A model generated the notes under the pieces. The model searched no databases and was not told the origin of the DNA. It saw nothing but the letters and a program-made list of their open reading frames with translations. From the NCBI GenBank assembly GCA_024227975.1, contig JAAETV010000429.1, positions 1 through 18,546 on the forward strand: DNA of 18,546 nt. Reading direction: 5' to 3'. This stretch comes from Actinomycetes bacterium. GTDB lineage: Bacteria > Actinomycetota > Acidimicrobiia > Acidimicrobiales > SZUA-35. Below, piece after piece: positions 6,985-14,753 of the stretch (within the stretch, counting starts at the first letter, position 1; each line of letters opens with the position of its first letter). Both the position numbers and the translations under genes were made by a program.

Positions 6985-7380
6985 ATGGACGTAGGGGACC
7001 GGCTCGAACTGCACGAACTACCTGGGCGCTACGGCGACGCCATCGACGATCGGGACTGGGATCGGCTGAGCCAGATCTTCACCGACGACGCGGTGTTCGA
7101 CCTCACCGACCTCGGTGCTCCCCGGCTGGAAGGGCTGGAACGGATCAAGGCCTTCATGGATACCGAGGCGGAGCATCCTCGCACCCACACCATGACCAAC
7201 ATCTATGTCGACGAGACGTCCGAGGGGGTCAACCTGTACTTCCGGATCGTGGCCCTCTTGCCCGGAGGACGAGCTGGTACCGGCTCCTACTACGACGACG
7301 TGGTCAAGACCGACGATGGGTGGAGGGTCAAGCACCGGGTCGTCACCCTGCGTCGCCGCGACCGCAAACGCGACTACTGA
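6985..7380 (+). CDS. SnoaL/NTF2-like family protein
   Basis: 131 residues with the alpha+beta cone layout of the NTF2/SnoaL superfamily: an N-terminal helix (LELHELPGRYGDAIDDRDWD, residues 7-26), then IFTDDAVFDLT (31-41), the ERIKAF helix, the strand HTMTNIYVD, and strands SYYDDVVKTDDGWRV and HRVVTLRR to the end. The superfamily includes polyketide cyclases, dehydratases, ketosteroid isomerases and catalytically silent binding proteins; the sequence does not decide between them. The start ATG at 6985 follows an AGGATGAGG purine stretch. It lies 43 bases after the asparaginase gene, separated by a strong hairpin, and could be read through from that operon or have its own promoter. Seven bases separate its stop from that of the convergent SDR gene. 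The tail RRRDRKRDY is strongly charged. Confidence 0.82.
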   Translation: MDVGDRLELHELPGRYGDAIDDRDWDRLSQIFTDDAVFDLTDLGAPRLEGLERIKAFMDTEAEHPRTHTMTNIYVDETSEGVNLYFRIVALLPGGRAGTGSYYDDVVKTDDGWRVKHRVVTLRRRDRKRDY

Positions 7381-7387
7381 GGCGGCG

Positions 7388-8209
7388 TCAGCCTGTCAGT
7401 CCCTGACCCCCATCTACCGGGAGGGCGATCCCGGTGATGAAGCGGGCCTCGTCGCTGTGGAGGAATAGGGCGGCGTGGGCCACATCCCAGCCCGAACCCA
7501 TCTTGGCTCCCAGGGGGACCCTGCGATCACGGCTGGCAATCACATCCGACCTCGGTGTCCCCTGAGCAACCCGAGCTTCGATGGCCATTGGCGTGTTCAT
7601 CAGGCCCGGGAGGATGGTGTTCACCCTCACTCCATAGCTGGCGTTGGTGGCGGCCAGGTTCTCGGTCAGGCCGATCATGGCCACCTTGGTCGTCTTGTAG
7701 CCGACCAGGGGGTAGGCCAGCCTGGCCGCCATGGAGGAGATGCTGACCACCGATCCCACTCCTTGGGTGCGCATGACGGGGATGGCATGGCGGGCCGCCA
7801 ACCAGGCTCCCTTGAGGTTGATCTGCCATAGCTGATCGAAGGTGTCGGGATCGAGCTCCAGGGCGTCAGCATCGCCACCGGCGATGCTGACGCCCACATT
7901 GTTGTGCAGGATGTCGAGCCGGCCGTGGGTAGCCATGATCTCATCGACGACCTGGCGGTGACGGGCATCGTCGGTCACATCGAGGGCAGTGGCCCGAGCC
8001 GTCCCACCCTCGTCGGTGATGAGGTCGACGGTGGCTTGGGCCGAGTCCAGGTGGCGATCGGCAACGATGACGGTCGCCCCGGCTCGGGCCAGCACGATGG
8101 CGGTGGCCCGCCCGTTGCCGACGGTCTCACCCTCGGTCTGCCCGCCGCCGACGATGAGGGCCACCCGGTTGTTGAGCCGGTTGGCAACTGGGATGTCGAT
8201 GTCACTCAT
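7388..8209 (-). CDS. Short-chain dehydrogenase/reductase (SDR)
   Basis: 273 residues, a classical SDR. NAD(P) binding: VALIVGGGQ at 16-24, with the glycine motif extended to GGGQTEGETVGNGRA, several residues longer than TGxxxGxG. D51 after the second strand (VIVADRH) suggests NAD rather than NADP preference. HNNVGV (102-107) replaces the usual NNAG. Catalytic residues are N131 (QINLKG), a serine in SISSM (S158/S159), and Y171 and K175 in YKTTK. PGLMNTPM (201-208) and the C-terminal LPVDGGQG are typical. The ATG at 8209 is chosen because the family N-terminus begins there; the longer frame to 8494 runs antisense through the PadR gene and loses SDR character. The gene diverges from padR across 97 bp that contain a palindrome, so PadR control is likely. 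Substrate unknown. Confidence 0.92.
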   Translation of the reverse strand: MSDIDIPVANRLNNRVALIVGGGQTEGETVGNGRATAIVLARAGATVIVADRHLDSAQATVDLITDEGGTARATALDVTDDARHRQVVDEIMATHGRLDILHNNVGVSIAGGDADALELDPDTFDQLWQINLKGAWLAARHAIPVMRTQGVGSVVSISSMAARLAYPLVGYKTTKVAMIGLTENLAATNASYGVRVNTILPGLMNTPMAIEARVAQGTPRSDVIASRDRRVPLGAKMGSGWDVAHAALFLHSDEARFITGIALPVDGGQGLTG

Positions 8210-8255
8210 GACACAAGTGTGCCTGAAGCCACACCAGGCGCGGGTTGATAATTCG

Positions 8256-8272
8256 CGATAACGATATATCGT
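8256..8272. promoter_or_regulatory. Palindromic operator candidate between SDR and PadR genes
   Basis: ACGATATATCGT (8261-8272) is a perfect 12-bp palindrome in an AT-rich island of an otherwise GC-rich region. A further CGATA half-site lies at 8256-8260, in direct orientation to the one at 8262-8266 and inverted to TATCG at 8267-8271. The site is 34 bases upstream of the PadR ATG and 51 bases upstream of the SDR ATG, where a repressor could block both. PadR proteins usually bind such dyads and regulate themselves and the neighbour; binding here is inferred. Confidence 0.6.
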
Positions 8273-8306
8273 GAGTCTTACAAGAACAGACAAAGGAGAG
8301 TTGATC

Positions 8307-8882
8307 ATGTACGATCGACGACTAGCAAACACTGAATCACCAGGGCCAGAAGGTCCTGTCGGGCTCGGGTCAAGAGGCCCGGGTCGCTCTCGGCGTCGGG
8401 GACCAGGCCGCCACGGTCGGGGACGGCGTCGCAACCGGGTCAGCCGAGGCGAGGTACGAAATGCCGTACTTGCCCTCCTGGCTGAAGAGCCCATGCACGG
8501 CTACCAAGTCATGCAGGAATTGGAGGAGCGAAGCCGAGGGGCGTGGCAACCAAGCCCGGGCTCGATCTATCCCACCCTCCAGTTGATGGCCGATGAGGGT
8601 CTCGTTGTCAGCGAGTCCTCCGAGGGTAAGAATGTATTCTCCCTCACCGAACAGGGTCGCGAGGCGGCCCGGTCCATCGAGCAGGGTCCTGTTTGGGAGC
8701 GATTCGCCGACGAGGGCGCCAGCGGGCCTCACGCCCTTCACCGGGCCATGTTCCAGGTCGGGGCCGCGGTCAAGCAGGTGGCAGTCACCGGCTCACCGAC
8801 GCAACTCGAAGCGGCCAACGTCATCCTGGCCGATACCCGCAAAGCTCTCTACCGCCTCCTGGCCGAAGACGAAGACGAGTAG
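8307..8882 (+). CDS. PadR family transcriptional regulator
   Basis: 191 residues. Residues 1-47 are low-complexity and rich in Arg, Gly and Pro (for example GRSRRRGPGRHGRGRRRNR), probably disordered and DNA-contacting. The PadR winged helix follows: VRNAVLALLAEEPMHGYQVM (51-70), then helix ELEERS, the signature SPGSIYPTLQLMADEGLV (80-97) and the wing NVFSLTEQGR. A C-terminal helical dimerisation segment (ALHRAMFQVGAAVKQVAV onwards) completes the protein. PadR proteins are mostly repressors answering phenolic or other small ligands. The ATG at 8307 is preferred because AAAGGAGAG lies eight bases before it; the frame could be extended to GTG at 8271, but that codon lies in the palindrome. It diverges from the SDR gene, its probable target. 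Confidence 0.93.
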   Translation: MYDRRLANTESPGPEGPVGLGSRGPGRSRRRGPGRHGRGRRRNRVSRGEVRNAVLALLAEEPMHGYQVMQELEERSRGAWQPSPGSIYPTLQLMADEGLVVSESSEGKNVFSLTEQGREAARSIEQGPVWERFADEGASGPHALHRAMFQVGAAVKQVAVTGSPTQLEAANVILADTRKALYRLLAEDEDE

Positions 8883-8890
8883 GTTTCCGG

Positions 8891-8909
8891 CCCCCTACTC
8901 CCTGGGGGG
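8891..8909. terminator. Short hairpin between convergent PadR and nitronate monooxygenase genes
   Basis: CCCCC (8891-8895), an eight-base loop and GGGGGG (8904-8909) form a 5-bp GC stem in the 46 bases between two converging stop codons. It is symmetrical enough to act in both directions but has no T-run. This is a weak call made from position and symmetry. Confidence 0.4.
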
Positions 8910-8928
8910 ATCTGATGAGCGGCGCGGT

Positions 8929-10014
8929 CTAGCCGAGGCCGTCGGCGGCTGCGATGGCTTCGGTCATGAGCGTCTCGATCACCTCCGTCACCGGCTTCAC
9001 CTCGGTGGCGTACCCGATCCCCTGACCGGCTCCCGAGTGGAGCAGGGGCTCGACGCCGTGTTCGACGATCGCCCCCAGCAGGTCACCGACCAGCACATCC
9101 TGATACGGCATCCTGAGCGGTTCCGGAGCGCCCTCCGCTGCCCACTCATCGCTCCAGGCCGAGCGGATCTGGCGGAACGTCTTCCCGCTCTCACTCCTGG
9201 TGATGACGGTGTCGGCCGAGGTCGCCGCCAACAACTTGTCGACCAGGTGGGGATGCATGTGGCCTGAGTACTCGGTGGTGGTCAGCCAGATCGTGCCGCA
9301 CCACACCCCTTGAGCCCCCATGGCCAGGGCGGCGGCCACATGGCGCCCGGTTGCCACCCCACCGGCGGCCAGCACCGGAATGTCACCGACGGCATCCACG
9401 ATCTGGGGGACGAGGGTGAAAGTGCCGATGGTGCCGGTATGGGCCCCGGCGTCGGCTCCCTGAGCCACGATCATGTCGACCCCAGAGGCCACCGCTCGAC
9501 GAACATGGCGAGGGCTGCCGATGAGGGCAGCCGTAGTCTTTCCCAGCTCCTTGGCCCGGTCGACGGCGCGATGGGGAGCCCCGATGCCACAGGCGAACAG
9601 GTCGACATCGGAAGCCATGACTGCCTCCAATTGCTCGTCTTCGATCTCCCTGGATCGGATGAAACGGGTCCGAGCTCCGGGGCCGCTGGGCTCTGGCACC
9701 TGGTAGCGGTCGATGAGGTCGGTGACGAAAGCCCGGTGGCCATCGGGGATGTGTCGTTCGATCTCATCCCGGGAGTTGTGCTCCGGCATCCCCTCGGGGA
9801 AGACGAGATCGACGCCGAAAGGCTTGTCGCCGACCAGGCGACGGATCTCCGCCAGCTCGTCGCGGATCTCGTGAGGGAAGCGGCGGGTTGCTCCGTAGAT
9901 CCCGATGGCGCCGGCGTTGGTGATAGCGGCCACCGTTGCGATGTCATGGGTGAAGCCGAAGATGGGGAGGTCAATGCCGAGCTGGCGGCACAGGGGAGTG
10001 GTGAGACGGCTCAA
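8929..10014 (-). CDS. Nitronate monooxygenase family FMN enzyme
   Basis: 361 residues, an FMN-dependent TIM barrel of the nitronate monooxygenase (formerly 2-nitropropane dioxygenase) family. The N-terminus LTTPLCRQLGIDLPIFGF (4-21) is typical. Phosphate/FMN motifs are visible: AQGADAGAHTGTIG (184-197), with the family's catalytic histidine at H192, and LAAGGVATGRHVAAALAMGA (215-234) followed by GVWCGTIWLTTTEY. Members oxidise alkyl nitronates or act on propionate-3-nitronate; some related barrels have other roles, so the substrate is open. Residues about 72-135 are a longer, charged excursion between barrel strands, including a possible lid. The start is TTG at 10014: an in-frame stop lies just upstream, and the family N-terminus begins here, with GAGG eight bases before it. 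It is the second gene of an operon, 10 bases after the acyl-CoA dehydrogenase gene. Confidence 0.9.
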   Translation of the reverse strand: MSRLTTPLCRQLGIDLPIFGFTHDIATVAAITNAGAIGIYGATRRFPHEIRDELAEIRRLVGDKPFGVDLVFPEGMPEHNSRDEIERHIPDGHRAFVTDLIDRYQVPEPSGPGARTRFIRSREIEDEQLEAVMASDVDLFACGIGAPHRAVDRAKELGKTTAALIGSPRHVRRAVASGVDMIVAQGADAGAHTGTIGTFTLVPQIVDAVGDIPVLAAGGVATGRHVAAALAMGAQGVWCGTIWLTTTEYSGHMHPHLVDKLLAATSADTVITRSESGKTFRQIRSAWSDEWAAEGAPEPLRMPYQDVLVGDLLGAIVEHGVEPLLHSGAGQGIGYATEVKPVTEVIETLMTEAIAAADGLG

Positions 10015-10024
10015 GGTGGTGGCC

Positions 10025-11215
10025 TCAGTTCTTCAGGAGCTGACGAAAAGGGGTGTCCCGATCGATTGTCGGTTCCCGGGGTAGTCCCAGGGCCCGTTCA
10101 CCGATCGTGTTGCGCTGGATCTCGTCGGTTCCGCCCCCGATGCTCATCCCCCGGCAGTTCAGGATGTGGTATGCGAAGTAGTCGCCGTCGACGTCATCGT
10201 CACCCCAGGCTGGGGAGGCTGGGAACATCAGGCGAGCGGCGAGGTTGGCGGCGGCTCGGCCTTGCTTGGTTCGCCACAGCTTGCCGACCGAGGGGTGGAC
10301 ATCGCTCCGGGCCTTCATATAGCCAACTATCTGCTCCCCACTGTGAAGTCGGGCCAGTTCCTGGCGGACCATGGGGTCGTCGAGGCGGTGCTTGGCTGTC
10401 GCCAGCTCGATCAGCTGGGCAACCGGGATCGGGACCCGCCCCGCCTTGGATCGCTGGTGTGACGACCCGCTCATGGAGGCCACCCCGGTCTGGACCCGTT
10501 CGTGGGCCAGGAGGGCAACCGCCGTCCGCCAGCCCCCATTGATGTCGCCAACGACCCAATCCTTGGGGAGGCGGGCCTCGTCCAGGAATACCTCGTTGAA
10601 CTCCGACTGGCCCGTCATCTGGACCAAAGGACGAACCGTCACACCGTCCTGTTCGAGCGGCAAGACGAACATGGTGATACCGCGGTGCTTTGGGGCATCG
10701 GGGTCGGTGCGGGCCAACAGGATGGCGAACTGGCTGTGTTGGGCCCCCGAGGTCCACACCTTCTGTCCGGTAACGACCCATTCGTCGCCGTCGAGCTCGG
10801 CTCGGGTGGCGAGTGAGGCCAGATCGGAGCCGGCTACGGGTTCGGAGTACATCTGGCACCAGATCTCTTCACCCCGAAGGCCGGGGCGGATGAACCGTTC
10901 CTTCAGCTCATGGCTCCCGAGGTCACGCAAGGTCGGGAGGGCCATGCCGACCCCGATCCCGAACGTTGCGTCCTCACGGGGTATCAGCCCCTGGCTCTCC
11001 TCGCTGTAGATCTGACGGTGCTCGGCCGAAAGGTCACGACCCCCGTAGGCCACCGGGTAGTCGATGGCGGCCAGACCATGGTCGAACAGCAGGGCCCGCC
11101 AGGCCTTGGCTCGCTCCAGGCCGGGCTGGTGATCATCGAGGGTGTCGGGGACGGTGTCGGTGAAGAAGGTGCGAACCTCGGCTCGGAACGCGTCAAGCGT
11201 GGGGGGAGCAGACAT
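10025..11215 (-). CDS. Acyl-CoA dehydrogenase family protein
   Basis: 396 residues with the three-domain acyl-CoA dehydrogenase layout. The N-terminal helical domain includes IDYPVAYGGRDLS (51-63). The middle beta domain holds the FAD/substrate signature CQMYSEPVAGSDLAS (120-134) and GQKVWTSGA (150-158). The C-terminal helical domain ends with MSIGGGTDEIQRNTIGERAL (357-376), a flavin-contact motif. The enzyme introduces an alpha-beta double bond into a CoA thioester, passing electrons to electron-transferring flavoprotein. The motif set resembles the FadE-type enzymes of actinobacteria involved in branched, aromatic or sterol side-chain oxidation rather than the medium-chain mitochondrial type; the substrate is not readable. 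ATG 11215 is chosen because the frame upstream (to 11341) encodes nothing family-like. It is first in the operon with the nitronate monooxygenase and diverges from the LLM gene at 11398. Confidence 0.92.
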   Translation of the reverse strand: MSAPPTLDAFRAEVRTFFTDTVPDTLDDHQPGLERAKAWRALLFDHGLAAIDYPVAYGGRDLSAEHRQIYSEESQGLIPREDATFGIGVGMALPTLRDLGSHELKERFIRPGLRGEEIWCQMYSEPVAGSDLASLATRAELDGDEWVVTGQKVWTSGAQHSQFAILLARTDPDAPKHRGITMFVLPLEQDGVTVRPLVQMTGQSEFNEVFLDEARLPKDWVVGDINGGWRTAVALLAHERVQTGVASMSGSSHQRSKAGRVPIPVAQLIELATAKHRLDDPMVRQELARLHSGEQIVGYMKARSDVHPSVGKLWRTKQGRAAANLAARLMFPASPAWGDDDVDGDYFAYHILNCRGMSIGGGTDEIQRNTIGERALGLPREPTIDRDTPFRQLLKN

Positions 11216-11397
11216 GGAGATCCCGTCGTCGGTGAGCTGTTTGTGGGCTGGGTCCTGGCTGGAAGGGCCGCTAGCCGAGCAGGCTAACCCGCTCCTCCCG
11301 GTCGGTGAAAGCCCCACGATCGGGCACGGTGTCGGCACCATCTGTCAGGATCGCGGGTCACCATGATGTATTGATTGTTGAACGAGGGAAGGACCTC
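11216..11397. promoter_or_regulatory. 182-bp divergent intergenic region
   Basis: This region separates the acyl-CoA dehydrogenase (leftward) from the LLM oxidoreductase (rightward) and should hold both promoters. The AT-rich part, TGATGTATTGATTGTTGAAC (11364-11383), just before the LLM gene is the best place for its promoter, but no clear -10/-35 pair fits. AAGG occurs shortly before the ATG at 11398. GGTG-TCGG-CACC (11330-11341) is a small dyad. Nothing else recognisable. Confidence 0.35.
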
Positions 11398-12462
11398 ATG
11401 CTCGTCGAGTCTTTGTTGCCGTTGGGAAAGCTCGATCCCGGCCTGCGGGAGCCGGAGACACCACTCGACATCGGGGCCTTCGCCGCTGGCACCGCCCGGG
11501 CTGAAGAGCTTGGGCTCGACGCTGTACTGGTCGAGGAGACCAAGAATGACCCCTACCAGCTCCTGGCCCTGGGGGCGGCCGCCACCTCGACTATTGGCCT
11601 CGGTACCTCGGTAGCCATGGCCTTCCCTCGCAGCCCGACCATCACCGCCATGTCGGCCTGGTCACTCCAGCAGCTGTCAGGGGGTCGCTTCGTGCTCGGT
11701 CTCGGGTCACAGGTTCGAGCCCATATGCAGCGGCGGTTCGGATTCGCCTGGCATCCCCCCGCCCCCTGGATGCGTGACTATGTGCTGGCCGTGCGGGCAG
11801 TCTGGGACTGCTGGCAGAACGGCACCCCGCTCGCTTTCGAAAGCGACCACTACCAGCTCGATCTCATGGTGCCCTTGTTCGACCCCGGCCCCATCGACCA
11901 TCCCAGGATCCCCATCCATCTTGCTGCCATCGGACCCAACATGTCGGCGGTGGCGGCCGAGGTGGCCGATGGGATCCGCCTCCACCCGGTGTGCACTCCT
12001 CGCTTCATCGACGAAGCGGTCCTGCCGGCCATGGCCAAGGGAGCGGGCCGCTCCGGTCGTGATCTGGCCGAGGTCGAGGTGTGCATGAAGCCACTCGTCG
12101 GCACCGCCCCCGACCGGAGCAGCCTCGACCGGGTTCGTGAGACGGTCAGGGCTCGGGTCGCCTTTTATCTGTCAACGCCGTCCTACCGTCGGACGTTCGA
12201 GCTTCACGAGTGGGACGGGATTGCGATGGCGGCCTCCCAACTCTCCCGAGACCAGAAGTGGGATGGCCTACCAGGACTGGTTCACGACGAGATGCTCGAC
12301 ACCGTGGCCACCATCGGCACCCACGACGAGATCGCCCCCATGCTCGCGAATCGCTACGGGAACCGGGTCGATCGCATCGAGTTCTCGATACCGGTGACCG
12401 GACCGGCCGAGGCTGAGGCCCTTGCCGCCATGTTGAGTGAACTACGCCAGAGGAGCGATTGA
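11398..12462 (+). CDS. LLM class (luciferase-like) oxidoreductase, probably F420-dependent
   Basis: 354 residues, a luciferase-like TIM barrel. Characteristic pieces: AEELGLDAVLVEETKNDPYQ (about 35-54), TIGLGTSVAMAFPRSP (67-82), then AWSLQQLSGGRFVLGLGSQV (90-109), a common coenzyme-contact segment in actinobacterial LLM enzymes. HLAAIGPNMSAVAAEVADGI follows in the middle. The protein resembles the F420-dependent subgroup I know from mycobacteria (TIGR03617-like), but FMN use cannot be excluded without structure. Such enzymes reduce or oxidise small hydrophobic molecules. The start ATG 11398 follows a GGGAAGGAC purine stretch; the frame stays open further upstream without family-like residues. 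Two bases separate its TGA from the ATG of the penicillin-acylase-family gene, so they form one operon. Confidence 0.9.
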   Translation: MLVESLLPLGKLDPGLREPETPLDIGAFAAGTARAEELGLDAVLVEETKNDPYQLLALGAAATSTIGLGTSVAMAFPRSPTITAMSAWSLQQLSGGRFVLGLGSQVRAHMQRRFGFAWHPPAPWMRDYVLAVRAVWDCWQNGTPLAFESDHYQLDLMVPLFDPGPIDHPRIPIHLAAIGPNMSAVAAEVADGIRLHPVCTPRFIDEAVLPAMAKGAGRSGRDLAEVEVCMKPLVGTAPDRSSLDRVRETVRARVAFYLSTPSYRRTFELHEWDGIAMAASQLSRDQKWDGLPGLVHDEMLDTVATIGTHDEIAPMLANRYGNRVDRIEFSIPVTGPAEAEALAAMLSELRQRSD

Positions 12463-12464
12463 GG

Positions 12465-14729
12465 ATGGATGTGTCCATGGATGTGACCCTGACCCGTGAC
12501 CAGTGGGGCATCGGCCACGTCGATGCCCCAAGCGCCGAGGCGGCCTTCTGGGCCCAGGGTTGGCTCTCGGCCTCGGATCGGATCTGGCAGATGGAGTGGG
12601 ATCGACGCCGAGCTCTCGGTCGGTGGGCCGAGGTGGCCGGCCCGGCCGCAGTGGCCGAGGACCGCTTCTTCCGTCGAGTCGATCTGGCTTCGGCGGCCAA
12701 GCGCTCGTGGGATGCCCTTGACGAAACGGCGCGACAGATGGCAACCGCATACACCCGAGGGGTCAATGCCTGGCTCGATGGTCACCCTGATGGCCTTCCA
12801 CCGGAGTTCGATCATCATCCCGAGCCCCCGGCCTCCTGGGAGCCCTGGCATTGCTTGGCCGTGTACCAGGTCCGCCACCTGTTCATGGGTGCCCTTCATC
12901 GAAAGCTGTGGCGGGGTGCGCTCGTTCTCGGCGGTGGGGTGGAGGTAGCCCGGGCCATGGTTGGTGACCTGGCGGTCCAATCGCCGATAGTGGTCGGAGC
13001 TACGCCTGCCGTTGACTTCCTGGCCGATGCCGAGCAGGCCCTGCGCTCAGCCCCCGATGACCTCGTCGGCATCGATGATGTCGACGGCGCCTCCAACTCG
13101 TGGGCCATCCACGGGACCAGAACCGCTAGCGGCAAGCCCCTATTGGCTGGCGACCCTCACCGGGGCATCGAGTTCCCAAACGTCTATCACCAGTGCCACC
13201 TACGCTGTGACGCCTTCGATGTGATCGGCATGGCCTTCCCCGGGGTGCCGGGCTTCCCCCATTTCGCTCACAATGCCTCGGTTGCCTGGTGTATCACCCA
13301 CGGGATGGCCGACGACACCGATGTCTTCGTCGAGCGGGGGGCGATCACGGCTGAGCGGATGGAGACCATCGACGTGTTCGGCGCCGAGCCAGTCGAGGTG
13401 GCTTGTGCCACCACCGAGCGGGGCCCCGTCGTGCTGGGTTCGCTCGACGGTGACGGTCCCGTACTGTCGATGGCTTGGACCGGGCTCCATGGACCAGACA
13501 CCACCTTCAACTGTCTTCGACCCATGCTCGAAGCTGGGTCGGTGACCGAGTTGGAGGCTTCGGTCGAGCCGTGGGTCATCCCCGTCAACAATCTGCTGAC
13601 AGCCGATGTTGATGGGACGATCTCGTTCCGGCTACGGGGCCGGGTTGTCGAGCGGCCAACGGCCAACCGCTGGATCCCGGTACCCGGCGATGACGAACAC
13701 GCCTGGACCGGACTGGGGCCCGTCCCCTTCGACCTCCTTCCCCGTTTGACCAATCCCGAGCGGGGTTTCCTCGTCACCGCCAACAATCGCACCAGTGATG
13801 CTGGCCCCTACATCTCGCTCGACTTCGTCGGCCCGGCCCGCCATGACCGCATCGTCGAGCTGCTGGCCGATCTCGACCACGCAACCGTTGACGACATGAA
13901 GCGGATACACGCCGATACACGCTCACTCGTCGCCCCTGAAATCGTTGCCCGGCTGATGTCGGGGCGTCCCAAGACGGACGGGGGCCGTCGAGCCCAAGAG
14001 CTGATCGGTGGGTGGGATCATGATCTGGCGATGGGATCGATAGGGGCCACTGTGTACTCAGCCGTCCGTCGGTTGTGGGCCGAGGAGGTCGGTTCGCTCC
14101 TCGGTCTCATCGAGGCTGAGGTCGGTGAGCGAGGCTGGCCGGCTCAGTCGTCGGCCTCTCGGATGCTGTTCCAGGGGGCCTCGATCCTGCTCCGGGGTGA
14201 GGGCTGGCGTCAGCTTCCCTCCCTTCATGACGATGACGAGTTTGAGGAGTTACTCGGTCAGCTGCTCGACCGGGCCGCGGCGGGGTTGACGAGTAGTCTC
14301 GGACCTGAGGTCGAGGGCTGGACGTGGGACCGTGTCCACACCATGGTTGCACCCCATCCGCTGGCCCTGGCCCGGCCTGAACTGGCCTATCTTCATCCTC
14401 CCGTCGACTCCGTGCCTGGCGACGGGGACACGGTGAGGGCCTCCAGCTTGATGCCGGCCACTGGAGAGCGAGCGGCGACCTCGTCGGTTGGTCGCTATGC
14501 CTTCGACCTTTCCGACTGGGATCGGTCCGGTTGGGTGGTGACCCATGGGGTCAGCGGTGTGCGTGGCTCGGGTCACGATCTCGACCAGCGGCCCTATTGG
14601 TTGGCCTGCGAGCTCGTTCCCATGGCCTATTCACCAGCGATGGTGGCTGAGGTCGCGGCGTCGACTGAGGTGGTGTCGACACTGGGTGGAAGCAACGGCG
14701 ATAGTGAAGGGGTGACGTCTGAGGACTAG
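12465..14729 (+). CDS. Penicillin acylase family Ntn-hydrolase, predicted cytoplasmic
   Basis: 754 residues from the ATG at 12465 (AGGAG nine bases upstream); TTG 12459 and ATG 12477 are alternatives. The N-terminal alpha part begins directly with the family pattern VTLTRDQWGIGH and continues through ASDRIWQMEWDRRRALGRWA (36-55). The autocatalytic site is in DGASNSWAIHG: S210 should become the N-terminal nucleophile of the beta subunit after cleavage behind A209. LLAGDPHRG follows. N375 in PVNNLLTADVDG aligns with the oxyanion-hole asparagine. The C-terminal HGVSGVRGSGHDLDQRPYW is also characteristic. Family members cleave amide bonds of beta-lactam side chains, acyl-homoserine lactones, lipopeptides or other N-acyl compounds. 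There is no signal peptide, unlike most characterised acylases, so a cytoplasmic role with an imported substrate is likely. Coupled to the upstream LLM enzyme. Confidence 0.93.
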   Translation: MDVSMDVTLTRDQWGIGHVDAPSAEAAFWAQGWLSASDRIWQMEWDRRRALGRWAEVAGPAAVAEDRFFRRVDLASAAKRSWDALDETARQMATAYTRGVNAWLDGHPDGLPPEFDHHPEPPASWEPWHCLAVYQVRHLFMGALHRKLWRGALVLGGGVEVARAMVGDLAVQSPIVVGATPAVDFLADAEQALRSAPDDLVGIDDVDGASNSWAIHGTRTASGKPLLAGDPHRGIEFPNVYHQCHLRCDAFDVIGMAFPGVPGFPHFAHNASVAWCITHGMADDTDVFVERGAITAERMETIDVFGAEPVEVACATTERGPVVLGSLDGDGPVLSMAWTGLHGPDTTFNCLRPMLEAGSVTELEASVEPWVIPVNNLLTADVDGTISFRLRGRVVERPTANRWIPVPGDDEHAWTGLGPVPFDLLPRLTNPERGFLVTANNRTSDAGPYISLDFVGPARHDRIVELLADLDHATVDDMKRIHADTRSLVAPEIVARLMSGRPKTDGGRRAQELIGGWDHDLAMGSIGATVYSAVRRLWAEEVGSLLGLIEAEVGERGWPAQSSASRMLFQGASILLRGEGWRQLPSLHDDDEFEELLGQLLDRAAAGLTSSLGPEVEGWTWDRVHTMVAPHPLALARPELAYLHPPVDSVPGDGDTVRASSLMPATGERAATSSVGRYAFDLSDWDRSGWVVTHGVSGVRGSGHDLDQRPYWLACELVPMAYSPAMVAEVAASTEVVSTLGGSNGDSEGVTSED

Positions 14730-14753
14730 GCTGTAGTACCTAGGGGGTCGACC

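Noticed and set aside
8271..8306. GTG start 12 codons upstream for PadR
   Set aside because: The GTG lies within the operator palindrome and lacks a ribosome binding site, while the ATG at 8307 has AAAGGAGAG at the right distance.
8210..8494. N-terminal extension of the SDR gene on the minus strand
   Set aside because: The extension is antisense to padR, is Arg/Pro-rich and lacks SDR features; the recognisable SDR fold begins just after the ATG at 8209.
9310..10542. 410-codon open frame on the plus strand
   Set aside because: It runs antisense to the nitronate monooxygenase and acyl-CoA dehydrogenase genes, whose motifs are unambiguous; its translation is low-complexity Gly/Arg/Asp with no family features, as expected from GC-rich shadows.
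11216..11341. 42-residue N-terminal extension of the acyl-CoA dehydrogenase
   Set aside because: The residues do not resemble the family N-terminus, and the extension would fill the divergent promoter region; ATG 11215 fits the family length.
12459..12485. ATGGATGTG direct repeat at the penicillin-acylase-family start as a regulatory element
   Set aside because: Two 9-base copies separated by three bases encode M-D-V twice; this is more simply a local duplication that creates alternative starts.
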